Positions 33,681 through 42,040 of a DNA stretch of 64,000 bases are shown here, in pieces. The stretch spans positions 310,001-374,000 of the forward strand of contig NZ_JAUSVO010000005.1 in NCBI RefSeq assembly GCF_030814715.1, written 5' to 3'. Under the pieces are notes generated by a model. The model worked only from the letters and a program-made list of their open reading frames with translations. It was not told where the DNA came from and did no database searches. The stretch's first letter is position 1; each line of letters opens with the position of its first letter. Both the position numbers and the translations under genes were made by a program. Source of the DNA: Kaistia dalseonensis. GTDB taxonomy: Bacteria; Pseudomonadota; Alphaproteobacteria; Rhizobiales; Kaistiaceae.

Positions 33681-34673
33681 TCACTTGACCTTGGGATTGA
33701 GGAGCTCCTGCGAACGGGGCTCCTTCATGTTGGCGGTCGTGATCAGATTGGCGCCCGTATCGACGAAGGGGGCGACCTTCTCGCCCTTGGACGCGGCCAG
33801 CGCGGTCTTCACGCCGTCATAGCCCATGCGGTAGGGGTCCTGGACCACGAGCGCGGCGATCACGCCGTCGCCGAGGAACTTCACCAGCTTGTCGTCGCTG
33901 TCGAAGCCGACCAGCTTGACCTTGTCCTGCGCCTTGTTCTCGGCGACGGCCTGTCCGGCGCCCTGGGCCTGGATCAGGTTGGACGCGAAAATGCCGCGCA
34001 GGTTCGGGAACGCGGTCAGAAGGTCGGTCGTGATGTTGAGGCCGCCATTGGCCGTGCCATCCGAAACCTTGTCGGCCACGAGCTTGATGCCAGGATATTT
34101 GGCGGCGAGCTCTTCCTTGAAGCCCTTGGCGCGCTCGTCGAGCGAGCCGACACCCGGCAGATGAGTGATGAGGGCGACTTCACCCTCGGGCTTGCCGTAC
34201 TTCTCGGCGATCGCCGCAGCGAGCCCGTCCGCGGCGATGCGCCCGCCCTGCACGTTGTCGGTGGTCAGGAACGAGGTGAAGGCCTTGGAATCGGCGGCGG
34301 AATCGATGCCGATGATCTTGACCGACTTCGCAGCCTCGTCGATCGGCTTGCCGAGAGCGGCGCGCTGGGTCGGCGAGATCACGATCGCGGCCGGCTTGCC
34401 GGCGACGGCATTCTCCAGAATGGTGATCTGGCCGTTGATGTCGGCTTCGGACTGGGCGCCGAGTTCCGGCACGTTGACGTTCAGATCCTTGCCTGCGGCG
34501 CGGGCGCCGGCGAGCACGATCTGCCAGTAGAACGACGTCGTATCCTTGACGATGATCGGGATCGTGACCTCGGCGGCGCTGGCCGGAACGGCCGCGAGCC
34601 CCGTGGCGATGACCGCCGCGCCGGCCATGAGGCCAAAGCCACGACGAGTCAGAATCCTAGCGTTGAATGACAT
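33681..34673 (-). CDS. Sugar ABC transporter substrate-binding protein, RbsB-type, Tat signal
   Basis: Periplasmic binding protein of 330 residues (Peripla_BP_4 type). The N-terminus carries a clear twin-arginine motif (TRRGFGLMAG) and an AVPASAAE cleavage site, so it is probably exported folded through Tat, less usual for this family. TTSFYWQIVLAGARAAGKDL, IVISPTQRAALG, IIGIDSAADS and GFDSDDKLVKFL are family features. ATG 34673 was chosen for the signal peptide. It is first in the operon and divergent from a GntR regulator. Ligand unknown; a pentose, polyol or similar monosaccharide is likely. Confidence 0.92.
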   Translation of the reverse strand: MSFNARILTRRGFGLMAGAAVIATGLAAVPASAAEVTIPIIVKDTTSFYWQIVLAGARAAGKDLNVNVPELGAQSEADINGQITILENAVAGKPAAIVISPTQRAALGKPIDEAAKSVKIIGIDSAADSKAFTSFLTTDNVQGGRIAADGLAAAIAEKYGKPEGEVALITHLPGVGSLDERAKGFKEELAAKYPGIKLVADKVSDGTANGGLNITTDLLTAFPNLRGIFASNLIQAQGAGQAVAENKAQDKVKLVGFDSDDKLVKFLGDGVIAALVVQDPYRMGYDGVKTALAASKGEKVAPFVDTGANLITTANMKEPRSQELLNPKVK

Positions 34674-35020
34674 TTCCGATTCCCCTCCCAGAGAAAGCGC
34701 GATCTCGAACGAAGCCACCAGCAACACAGCGCCATCGTCGCCGGCGTCTTTTATCGTTATTAGACATTCGACATGAGCAGATTAGACACAGGCCCAGCGT
34801 GATGGCAACTGCCATCCCAAGACCTCGATGGCGCTGCCGAGACTTTCTCGATTGCACCATGTCGCGCATCCGGTATCTTATCCATAATGGACTGCTCTCG
34901 CCTGCTCAGCGATTTGGCTGTCGCCGCTTCAGCCCAAAGAATGAGCACCCGGAATCAATCGTCACCGGGTAGCTGAAGCCTTTCTGATCCAACGACGCGA
35001 ACCAATCGGCCCGATCCCGC
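34674..35020. promoter_or_regulatory. Divergent region between RbsB-type operon and GntR gene
   Basis: A 347-nt gene-free region that must hold both promoters. ATTAGACA occurs twice as a direct repeat (34759-34766 and 34781-34788), 22 bp apart, i.e. two helical turns on the same DNA face, which suggests a regulator site. No good ribosome-site match precedes the GntR ATG at 35021. Confidence 0.4.
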
Positions 35021-35953
35021 ATGACCAAGCCGAACACGCTCTTCAAGGAGGCCTACAACAGCTGCCTCGGCATGCTGTCCATGGACGCAAGCCTGCCGTC
35101 GGAGACGGAACTAAGCGCAAGGCTGAAGGTGAGCCGGACGACGGTGCGCTCCGTGCTCACCGCCATGGTCGATGCCGGCCTGCTCCATTGGGAGAAGACC
35201 TCCAAGCAGGTGATCCGCCTGCCGGTTGCGGCCGACTATTTCCCGGACAGCGAGACGGATTCGATCTCGTCGGTGATCGAGCGCGCCTTCATGGCACGCA
35301 TTCTGTCCGGCAGGATGACAATGGGCGACCGCATCAGCGAAGCCGACCTCGCTCGCGATATCGGCGTGAGCACCTCCGCCGTGCGGGAGTTTCTCATTCG
35401 CTTCTCGCGCTTCGGCATCATCGAGAAGCAGCGCAATCGGCACTGGGTGCTCAAGGGCTTCACCGAGGAATTCGCGCTCGAACTGTTCGAGGTGCGCGAA
35501 ATGTTCGAGATCCGCTCGACCCACGCCTTCATCCGCCTGCCGGCGCAGCATCCAGCCTGGACGGCGCTCGAGCGAATCGAGGCGGAGCATCGCGCGCTGC
35601 TCGAGGCGATCGACACGCGCTATCGCGATTTCTCCGAGCTCGACGAGCGCTTCCACCGGCTCATCCACAACGCCTCGCAGAACCGCTTCATCCTCGAATT
35701 CTACGAGATCATCTCGATGATCTTTCACTACCATTACCAATGGAACAAGGCGGGCGAGAAGGAGCGCAATCGCGTCGCCATCGAAGAGCACCTGCGCTAT
35801 GTCGAGGGTCTCCGATCACGCTCGCTGATCGATGCCGAATATCTCTGCCGCAAGCACCTGATCTCGGCACGGCAGACACTGTTGACCTCGCTCGAACAGC
35901 CGACGCCCTCGAGCGAAGTCCGCAAGCGGCTGCGTCCTGCGCTGATCGCCTGA
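35021..35953 (+). CDS. GntR family regulator with two winged-helix domains and FCD domain
   Basis: Regulator of 310 residues with an unusual layout. A first GntR-type winged helix at residues about 10-68 contains LPSETELSARLKVSRTTVRS. A second at about 80-145 contains ISEADLARDIGVSTSAVREF. An all-helical FCD-type ligand domain runs from about 150 to 285 and includes FHRLIHNASQNRFILEF with metal-type histidines. Ordinary FadR/FCD regulators have one DNA-binding domain. It lies between two CUT2 sugar importers, divergent from one and upstream of the other, and probably controls one or both. Confidence 0.88.
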   Translation: MTKPNTLFKEAYNSCLGMLSMDASLPSETELSARLKVSRTTVRSVLTAMVDAGLLHWEKTSKQVIRLPVAADYFPDSETDSISSVIERAFMARILSGRMTMGDRISEADLARDIGVSTSAVREFLIRFSRFGIIEKQRNRHWVLKGFTEEFALELFEVREMFEIRSTHAFIRLPAQHPAWTALERIEAEHRALLEAIDTRYRDFSELDERFHRLIHNASQNRFILEFYEIISMIFHYHYQWNKAGEKERNRVAIEEHLRYVEGLRSRSLIDAEYLCRKHLISARQTLLTSLEQPTPSSEVRKRLRPALIA

Positions 35954-36204
35954 AGCGCCGTTCGATCTTACGGCCCGGCTCTCTCCCCAGCCCCCATCAG
36001 ATGCCTCCGCTTTTTAGGCAACGAACAACCTTCCATCTCGACAATTTTGGAATTTCATTCCTTATTGCGCCCGCGCGCTCTGGCTAGTTTCGGCTCGTCA
36101 AGACCATGACCGCGGCTGTCCCACCGGCGCGCGACGGGTGGAAAAGAAACCGGAGCGGCGAGCGATCGACCGCACGGTTCGTGCGTTCCGAGAAGGACAA
36201 GAAA

Positions 36205-37245
36205 ATGAAGACGACGTTTCTCTCATTGGCTCTCGCGGCCGGGCTGACCGCGCTCGCTTCGGGCGCCTCGGCGGAGGGTCTGGCAGGCGCGCCGGCCCCG
36301 TTCGACAAGGGTGGGGTCAAGATCGCCGTGGTGAGCTTCCTCGGCTCCGGCGATTGGCTGCAGGCCTTCGAGGCGGGCGTGAAGCGCCAAGCCGAGGCGC
36401 TCGGCATTGAGGCCAACATCTCGCAGGCTCGCAACGACATCAACCAGGAGCGCGAGCTGATCCAGCAGGCGATCAATCTCGGCGTGAAGGGCATCATCAT
36501 CAATAACGGCCAGCCGGAAGCGCTGAAGGACGTCGCGCAGGCGGCCATCGACGCCGGCATCCCGGTCGTCGCCTATGACGTCAACATCGACAATCCGAAG
36601 ATCCCCCAGATCGAGCAGTCCGATGCCGACATGGCCCGCCTCGTGCTCGAGCAGGCGATCAAGGACCAGGGCGAGACCTTCGATGGCGGCGTCGTGTATG
36701 TCGCCGGCTTCGCACCGCTCGACCGCCGCTATGCGGTCTGGAAGGACTTCCAGAAGAAGTACCCCGGCATCAAGGAAATCGCGACCTGGGGCGTGGTGAA
36801 CGACACAGTCGCCGCCTCCGTCGCCGACCAGACCAAGGCCGTGCTGGCTGCCAATCCGTCGCTCAAGGTCGTGTTCACACCGTGGGACGAATTTGCCCGC
36901 GGCGTGAAGCTCGCCATCGACGAGGCCGGCGTCGCCGACAAGGTCAAGATCTACGGCGTCGACATCTCGACTTCGGACATCCAGGCCATGCGCGAACCCA
37001 ACAGCCCCTGGCTTGCCACCGCCGCCACCAATCCGGCCGTCGTCGGCGAAGTCTCGGTCCGCGCCCTGGCGCAGCTGATCGCCGGCGAAGATCCGGGCCA
37101 TAGCGTGCTGATCCAACCGACGCTCGTCACGCAGAAGACCCTGATCGACAACGACATCAAGACGATCGAGGAACTACAGGCCAAGTTCCCGGCCTTCAAG
37201 GACAGCGACGCGGCCAAGAAAGACTGGATTCCAGCCGCGAAGTAA
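36205..37245 (+). CDS. Sugar ABC transporter substrate-binding protein (CUT2), paralog 1
   Basis: Periplasmic binding protein of 346 residues. A Sec signal peptide (cleavage near residue 23, SGASAEG) leads into EGLAGAPAPFDKGGVK, a start shared almost exactly with the binding protein at 44266-45315. GIIINNGQPEALKDVAQAAI, YVAGFAPLDRR and VFTPWDEFARGVKLAIDE are also shared. ATG 36205 has AGAAGGA upstream; the longer frame lacks a signal peptide. GGAATTTCATTCC at 36049-36061 is an inverted repeat in its upstream region. It is first in a unit with the LVIVD protein, ATPase and permease. Context suggests methylthioribose or a similar 5-modified pentose. Confidence 0.92.
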   Translation: MKTTFLSLALAAGLTALASGASAEGLAGAPAPFDKGGVKIAVVSFLGSGDWLQAFEAGVKRQAEALGIEANISQARNDINQERELIQQAINLGVKGIIINNGQPEALKDVAQAAIDAGIPVVAYDVNIDNPKIPQIEQSDADMARLVLEQAIKDQGETFDGGVVYVAGFAPLDRRYAVWKDFQKKYPGIKEIATWGVVNDTVAASVADQTKAVLAANPSLKVVFTPWDEFARGVKLAIDEAGVADKVKIYGVDISTSDIQAMREPNSPWLATAATNPAVVGEVSVRALAQLIAGEDPGHSVLIQPTLVTQKTLIDNDIKTIEELQAKFPAFKDSDAAKKDWIPAAK

Positions 37246-37268
37246 GGCGGAAAGCCTCGTCCTTTCTT

Positions 37269-37320
37269 AAACCCTTCCCTTGAGGGAGGGTCAAAAGTGC
37301 GCAGCACTTTTGGGGAGGGG
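37269..37320. repeat. Dispersed palindromic repeat, class B, copy 2
   Basis: AAACCCTTCCCTTGAGGGAGG starts a copy of the right half of the 27554 element. The inner stem here is AAAAGTGC/GCACTTTT (37293-37300 with 37304-37311), whereas the other copy has AAAACCGC/GCGGTTTT, i.e. paired changes on both sides of the stem. It lies just after the binding-protein stop. Confidence 0.85.
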
Positions 37321-37393
37321 CGCTTGAAGCCCCGGGACGGGGAAGAACGCTTCGGCTTGCCGAAGCTATCTTCTCCGGCCATAGCCCCCTCAA

Positions 37394-37476
37394 CCGTCAT
37401 CCCGGGCTTGACCGGGGATCCATTCAGCGGTGAACGGTTGCGGCTGCATGGATCCCCGCTTTCGCGGGGATGACGG
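37394..37476. repeat. Dispersed palindromic repeat, class A, copy 2
   Basis: CCGTCATCCCGGGCTTGACC at the left and CGCTTTCGCGGGGATGACGG at the right, with an inner inverted pair GGATCCAT/ATGGATCC. It is the same element as at 21872, in the opposite orientation. Together with the class B copy it fills the 342-nt gap between the binding-protein and LVIVD genes, which otherwise holds nothing I recognise. Confidence 0.85.
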
Positions 37477-37587
37477 ATGGGACGGGGATGGTGCATGGAG
37501 TGGAATGGCCGACACGCTGATGAAAGCCGAACTGCCGGGCATGGCCCGGCCGTTTCAATCAAGACCAACTGAAAAGCCGCGAAACAA

Positions 37588-38841
37588 ATGCCCCTTCCGA
37601 CACCCGACTATGCCCGCAACATCCGCCTGATCGGCCATTCCGACCAGGGCGGACGGCCAGATGCGCTGCAGGTCATGGTGCATCGGGGCTTCGCCTATGT
37701 CGCGCATCCCTGGTCGCAGGGGTTTTCCATCATCGATGTGCGCGACCCGAGGAAGCCGGGCGAGACTGTCTTCGTTCCCGCGCCGCCGAACACCTGGACG
37801 ATCCATCTGCAGACGCATGAGGATCTGCTGCTGGTCATCCACGCGCGCGATCTCTTCGCCGATGCCGCCTTCGCGGTCGACGAGAAGGTCTATTACACCA
37901 AGTCGGTCGGCGAGACGGTCGGCACCGCGTCCGGGGCGAAAGCCGCGCGGAACTGGTCGGCCGGCATGGCGATCTACGACATCTCCAAGCCGACCGCGCC
38001 GCGGCCAATCGGCTTCTTCCCGGTCGACGGCGTCGGCATCCATCGCATCTGGTATGTGGGCGGCCGCTACGCCTATGTCTCGGCGCTGGTCGACGGCTAT
38101 AGCGACTATATCTTCATGATCGTCGATCTCGACGACCCGACCAAGCCGGTCGAAGCCGGGCGCTGGTGGATCCCCGGCATGCATCTCGCCGGCGGCGAAG
38201 AGCCCAGCTGGGGCGAAGGCCGGCGCTTCGCGCTGCATCACGGCCTTGTCGAGGGCGATACGGCCTATGCCTGCTGGCGCGATGGCGGCCTGACCATACT
38301 CGACATCGCCGACAAGGCCGCGCCGAAGCTGATCACCCACCGGAACTGGTCGCCGCCCTATGGCGGCGGCACCCATTCCGCCCTCCCTTTGCCGAAGCGC
38401 GATCTTCTAGTCGTCGCGGACGAGGCCGTGCTCGACCATGAGGAAGACGGCCGCAAGCGGACCTGGATCTTCGACATCCGCGATCCCGGCAACCCGATCT
38501 CGATCGCGACGCTGCCGACCCCCGCCGAGACCGACTATAGCGCCAAGGGCGGGCATTTCGGCCCGCATAATCTGCATGAGAACCGGCCGGGCAGCTTCGT
38601 CTCGGACACGCTGATCTTCGCGACCTACCAGAATGCCGGCGTGCGGGTCTTCGACATCTCCAATGCCTATGAGCCGAAGGAGACGGGCGCGCTCGTTCCC
38701 GCCGCGCCGGAGCGAATGGTCGACAAGCGCGGAAACCGCCCGCGCGTGATCCAGTCGGCCGATCTCTTTGTCGACGCGAACGGCATCATCTATTCGACCG
38801 ACTACAATGCCGGCCTCGCGATCATGGAGTATGGCGGCTGA
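37588..38841 (+). CDS. LVIVD-repeat beta-propeller protein, function unknown
   Basis: Protein of 417 residues built of repeated beta-propeller-like blades that end in motifs such as FSIIDVRDPRKPGE, MAIYDISKPTAPRP, FMIVDLDDPTKPVE, LTILDIADKAAPK, TWIFDIRDPGNPI and VRVFDISNAYEPKE. These six LVIVD-type repeats are clear. No signal peptide is seen, so it is probably cytoplasmic, which is unusual for LVIVD proteins. Conserved His-rich stretches (GHFGPHNLHENRPG) could bind metal. It is encoded between the binding protein and the ATPase of a CUT2 importer, with repeats on both sides. I cannot assign a reaction; a lactonase- or lyase-like enzyme is conceivable. Confidence 0.8.
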   Translation: MPLPTPDYARNIRLIGHSDQGGRPDALQVMVHRGFAYVAHPWSQGFSIIDVRDPRKPGETVFVPAPPNTWTIHLQTHEDLLLVIHARDLFADAAFAVDEKVYYTKSVGETVGTASGAKAARNWSAGMAIYDISKPTAPRPIGFFPVDGVGIHRIWYVGGRYAYVSALVDGYSDYIFMIVDLDDPTKPVEAGRWWIPGMHLAGGEEPSWGEGRRFALHHGLVEGDTAYACWRDGGLTILDIADKAAPKLITHRNWSPPYGGGTHSALPLPKRDLLVVADEAVLDHEEDGRKRTWIFDIRDPGNPISIATLPTPAETDYSAKGGHFGPHNLHENRPGSFVSDTLIFATYQNAGVRVFDISNAYEPKETGALVPAAPERMVDKRGNRPRVIQSADLFVDANGIIYSTDYNAGLAIMEYGG

Positions 38842-38890
38842 TCAGCGGCAAACCGCCCTTATTCGACCCATCCTCGTCCTTTTCTTCCCC

Positions 38891-39018
38891 CTCCCCCTTG
38901 TGGGGAGGGTCAGGGAGGGGGTACCGACGCCGATCTCGGGGAATGGGTCGGCAATTCCAGAGCGCCAAACCCGGTAGACCGAGCCGGCCCCCTCCCTGGC
39001 CCGTCCCACAAGGGGGAG
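38891..39018. repeat. Long inverted repeat, class B-like, copy 3
   Basis: The left arm CTCCCCCTTGTGGGGAGGGT... (38891-38921) pairs with the right arm ...CGTCCCACAAGGGGGAG (38988-39018) with only a few mismatches over 31 bp. The spacer has no gene. It fills the gap between the LVIVD and ATPase genes and resembles the class B elements in its CTCCCCCTTG(A/T)GGGGAG ends. Confidence 0.8.
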
Positions 39019-39079
39019 GAATTCTACCGAATCCGACCCAAACGACCGAAATAGAACTGACGAACCGAAGCTGAGCACC

Positions 39080-40618
39080 GTGTCCCTCGCCTCCCCCTCT
39101 CCCGCCAAGATCGCCGTCTCCGTTTCGGGGATCGAGAAAGCGTTCGGGCCGACACGAGCGCTGGCCGGCGCCGATCTCGTGGTCGAGGCCGGCGAGATCG
39201 TTGCGCTGATGGGGGCGAACGGCGCCGGCAAATCGACGCTGGTCAAAATCCTGTCGGGCTCGATCAGCGCCGATGCCGGCACGATCACGCTGGGCGGCAA
39301 GACGGTGTCCTTCGCCTCGCCAAGCGAGGCGCAGGCCGCCGGCATCGCGACCGTGCATCAGGCGACCGACCAGGCGGGCGCCGCCGGCCTCACCGTCGCC
39401 GAGAACCTGACGCTGAACGAACTCTGCGGCACCGGCAATTTCTTCGTCTCGGGCCGTTCGATCCGCAAACGAGCGCAGGAAATCGCCGCGGCGATCGATC
39501 TCGACCTGCCGCTCGACCGCGATTTCATCGATCTTCGTCCGGCCGAACGCCAGTTGATCGCGATTGCCCGCGCGGTCGCCGCCAAGGCGTCGGTGCTGAT
39601 TCTCGACGAGCCGACATCGAGCCTGTCCTCGACCGAAGCCGAACGGCTTTTTGCCGTGCTGCGCCGCCTGAAGGCGAGCGGCATTGCGATCCTCTATATC
39701 TCGCACCGGACCGGCGATCTCGCCGCGATTGCCGATCGCGCCGTGGTACTGCGTGGTGGACGGGTCGTCGCATCCTTCGCCAGGCCGATTGATTTTTCCG
39801 CCGCCGTCGCCGCGATGATCGGGCGCACGCTCGACGCCAGCGCCCATGACGGCAAGCCTTCCAGTGCGCCGATCCTCGCCTCGGTCAAGCGCGCCGTGCT
39901 CGTTCCCGGCGCCCGCCCCTTCGATCTCGACCTTCGCTCCGGCGAAGTGGTCGCGATCACTGGAACGCTTGGCTCCGGCAAGAGCCGCCTGTTGCGCGCC
40001 CTGTTCGGGCTCGAGACGCTGGTCGAAGGCGGCTTCACGATCGACGGAAAGCCCTGGCTTTCGACCGGTCCGTCCTATTCGATCGTGCGCGGCGTGTTCA
40101 TGGTGGCCGAGGATCGCTGGGCGTCCTCGCTGCTGCCGCCGGAGATTCCCGGCGCCACGATCGCGGGCACGATCGCGCTGCCACATCTGCCGCGCTGGTT
40201 CCCCTCCGGCATCTTGAACACGACGCGCGAGCGCCTTGCGGCGACGCAGGCGATCAGCCGTCTCGGCATCAAGGCGCGCGGGCCCGACGATACGCTCGAC
40301 CAGCTATCGGGCGGCAACCAGCAGAAGGTCGTGCTTGCCCGCTGGCAGGCGGCGCCGTGCCGGCTGCTCCTGCTCGACGAGCCGTTCCAGGGCGTCGATG
40401 TCGGCGCCAGGGCCGACCTGATCGCGGCGATCCGCGGCAGCCAGAGCGGCTCCGCCACGCTGATCGCCACCAGCGACACGGAAGAAGCGCTGGAGGTTGC
40501 CGACCGCATCCTCGTGATGCGCGACCATTCACTTTACGAGGCCGATGGCAGCCATGGTTCGCTCGCAGCAGCGATCGGCAGCGTCGAGGCCGCCGAAACC
40601 GGGAACGTCACGTCATGA
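39080..40618 (+). CDS. Sugar ABC transporter ATPase (CUT2)
   Basis: Double-domain ATPase of 512 residues with a GTG start. NBD1 has Walker A GANGAGKST near residue 47, signature LRPAERQLIAIARA (degenerate) and Walker B VLILDEPTSSLS. NBD2 has an intact-looking P-loop GTLGSGKSR near residue 297, signature LSGGNQQKVVLARW and LLLLDEPFQGVDVG. In most CUT2 ATPases the second P-loop lacks the lysine, so this arrangement is notable. Its stop overlaps the permease ATG by 4 nt. It may serve both paralogous binding proteins (36205 and 44266), since no other ATPase/permease pair is near the second. Confidence 0.93.
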   Translation: MSLASPSPAKIAVSVSGIEKAFGPTRALAGADLVVEAGEIVALMGANGAGKSTLVKILSGSISADAGTITLGGKTVSFASPSEAQAAGIATVHQATDQAGAAGLTVAENLTLNELCGTGNFFVSGRSIRKRAQEIAAAIDLDLPLDRDFIDLRPAERQLIAIARAVAAKASVLILDEPTSSLSSTEAERLFAVLRRLKASGIAILYISHRTGDLAAIADRAVVLRGGRVVASFARPIDFSAAVAAMIGRTLDASAHDGKPSSAPILASVKRAVLVPGARPFDLDLRSGEVVAITGTLGSGKSRLLRALFGLETLVEGGFTIDGKPWLSTGPSYSIVRGVFMVAEDRWASSLLPPEIPGATIAGTIALPHLPRWFPSGILNTTRERLAATQAISRLGIKARGPDDTLDQLSGGNQQKVVLARWQAAPCRLLLLDEPFQGVDVGARADLIAAIRGSQSGSATLIATSDTEEALEVADRILVMRDHSLYEADGSHGSLAAAIGSVEAAETGNVTS

Positions 40619-41631
40619 CCGAACAGACCGCCACGCAGGCCAGGCCAACATCGAGCCTCGCCGAGACGGCCCGGCGCTATGCGCTCTTCGTCCTGCTCGC
40701 GCTGATGCTGGTCGGATTCTGGATCGCCCAGCCCGCCTTCATCAATTCGGCCAATCTGTTCTCGATCCTGCAGGCCGTCTCCGTCGTCGCGATCCTCGGC
40801 GTCGGCGTCTCGATCACCATGTCAGCCGGCGGCTTCGACCTCTCGGTCGGCAGCGTCGCGGCATCGTCGGTGATGGCGGCGAGCTATCTGATGGTCGTGC
40901 TGCAGATGAACGCCATCGAGACCATGCTGCTCGTGCTGGCCATGGGTGCGCTGATCGGGCTCGCCAACGGCCTGCTGATCGTGCGCGTCGGTGTGCCGGA
41001 CCTGCTGGCGACGCTCGCCACCATGTTCCTGCTCGCGGGCCTGCAGCTGATTCCGACCGGCGGCCGCTCGATCACCGCTGGCATGATGCTGCCCGATGGT
41101 ACTACGGCGCTCGGCGCCTATGATCCGGCCTTCCTGATCCTCGGCCGCGCGCGCCTCTTCAACACGATCCCCTACCCCGTCATCGTCATGGCGCTGGTCG
41201 CCGTGATCGCGTGGTTCCTGATGGAGCGGACGCGCTGGGGCCGCGTGTTCTACGCCATTGGCGGCAATGAAACGGCGGCCCATCTCGCCGGTGCGCCCAC
41301 CAAGGCCTACCGCCTCTGGGCCTATATCCTGTCGGGAACGCTCGCCTCGCTCGGCGGTCTGATCGTCGCCTCGCGCGTCGGGCGCGGCGATGTCTCTGCC
41401 GGCAATTCGCTCCTGCTCGACGCCGTCGCCGCCTCGCTGATCGGCTTTGCCGTGCTCGACAAACGCCGTCCGCACGTGCTCGGCACGGTGCTCGGTGCGA
41501 TCTTCGTCGGCGTGCTGCTGAACGGGCTGACGATGCTGAACGCACCCTATTATACGCAGGATTTCGTCAAGGGCGTGGTGCTGGTCGGCGCGCTGGCGCT
41601 GACCTTCGGGCTCGGCAAGCGGAAGCGATAG
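40615..41631 (+). CDS. Sugar ABC transporter permease (CUT2)
   Basis: Inner-membrane permease of 338 residues with about nine helices. The CUT2 signature ITMSAGGFDLSVGSVAASSV is near residue 65, and YAIGGNETAAHLAGAPTKAY near residue 213. The ATG lies in the ATGA overlap with the ATPase; the open frame upstream is inside the ATPase gene and is not used. It completes the importer with the ATPase and the binding protein at 36205. It ends 6 nt from the convergent small porin-like gene. Confidence 0.93.
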   Translation: MTEQTATQARPTSSLAETARRYALFVLLALMLVGFWIAQPAFINSANLFSILQAVSVVAILGVGVSITMSAGGFDLSVGSVAASSVMAASYLMVVLQMNAIETMLLVLAMGALIGLANGLLIVRVGVPDLLATLATMFLLAGLQLIPTGGRSITAGMMLPDGTTALGAYDPAFLILGRARLFNTIPYPVIVMALVAVIAWFLMERTRWGRVFYAIGGNETAAHLAGAPTKAYRLWAYILSGTLASLGGLIVASRVGRGDVSAGNSLLLDAVAASLIGFAVLDKRRPHVLGTVLGAIFVGVLLNGLTMLNAPYYTQDFVKGVVLVGALALTFGLGKRKR

Positions 41632-41637
41632 ACGCGA

Positions 41638-41931
41638 TCAGCGGCGGTAGAGCGAGCCGCCGCCGAAGGACGTGCCGAACTTGACGAAGCCGCCGATCTT
41701 CACGCAGACGCCATTCGCCGCATAGACGAAGCCCTCGCCAAAGGCGTCGCAGATCTTCTTGTAGCTCTCGTCATCGGGCTGAAGATTGGCGGTGGTGGTC
41801 TCGTCGGCCTTTGACGAGCCGGCTTTGGAGCCGTTCAGCGTGCCATTCCCGAGCGAGAATCCGTCGGCGGCGAGCGCATGGCCGCTCGCCAGCGTCGAGG
41901 CGAGAAGCAAAGTGGCAGCCATGAGTCTCAT
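41638..41931 (-). CDS. Small secreted protein resembling the N-terminal module of Porin_2
   Basis: Predicted exported protein of 97 residues. The signal peptide (hydrophobic residues 3-16, cleavage near GHALAAD) is followed by a Gly/Ser/Thr-rich linker and CDAFGEGFVYAANGVCVKIG near residues 61-80. This matches the start of alphaproteobacterial Porin_2 proteins, where a Cys-DA(Y/F)G...C(L/V)KIGG stretch begins the barrel. The rest of a porin is absent, and there is no leftover porin frame beside it. The two cysteines could form a disulfide. GGAGA lies 10 nt before ATG 41931. It may be a porin remnant or a stand-alone small outer-membrane-associated protein. Confidence 0.65.
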   Translation of the reverse strand: MRLMAATLLLASTLASGHALAADGFSLGNGTLNGSKAGSSKADETTTANLQPDDESYKKICDAFGEGFVYAANGVCVKIGGFVKFGTSFGGGSLYRR

Positions 41932-42040
41932 CGCCCATCGATCTCCATGATGGAAGAGCATCTCGTCACGCGTTCCGAGCGGGACTCAAGCCTGGCTCCA
42001 ATGTGCCGGCCTGTTCATGGCCAGACGATGTCCGCCCGTC

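Noticed and set aside
32142-34670. An 842-codon open frame on the plus strand
   Set aside because: It is antisense to the RbsA-type ATPase and RbsB-type binding protein, both with clear family motifs. Its translation is Arg/Asp/Glu-rich low-complexity sequence typical of the reverse frame of high-GC genes.
41638-41931. Calling the porin-like gene a pseudogene
   Set aside because: There is no frameshifted porin remainder beside it, and start, ribosome site and signal peptide are intact. I kept it as a small CDS with moderate confidence.
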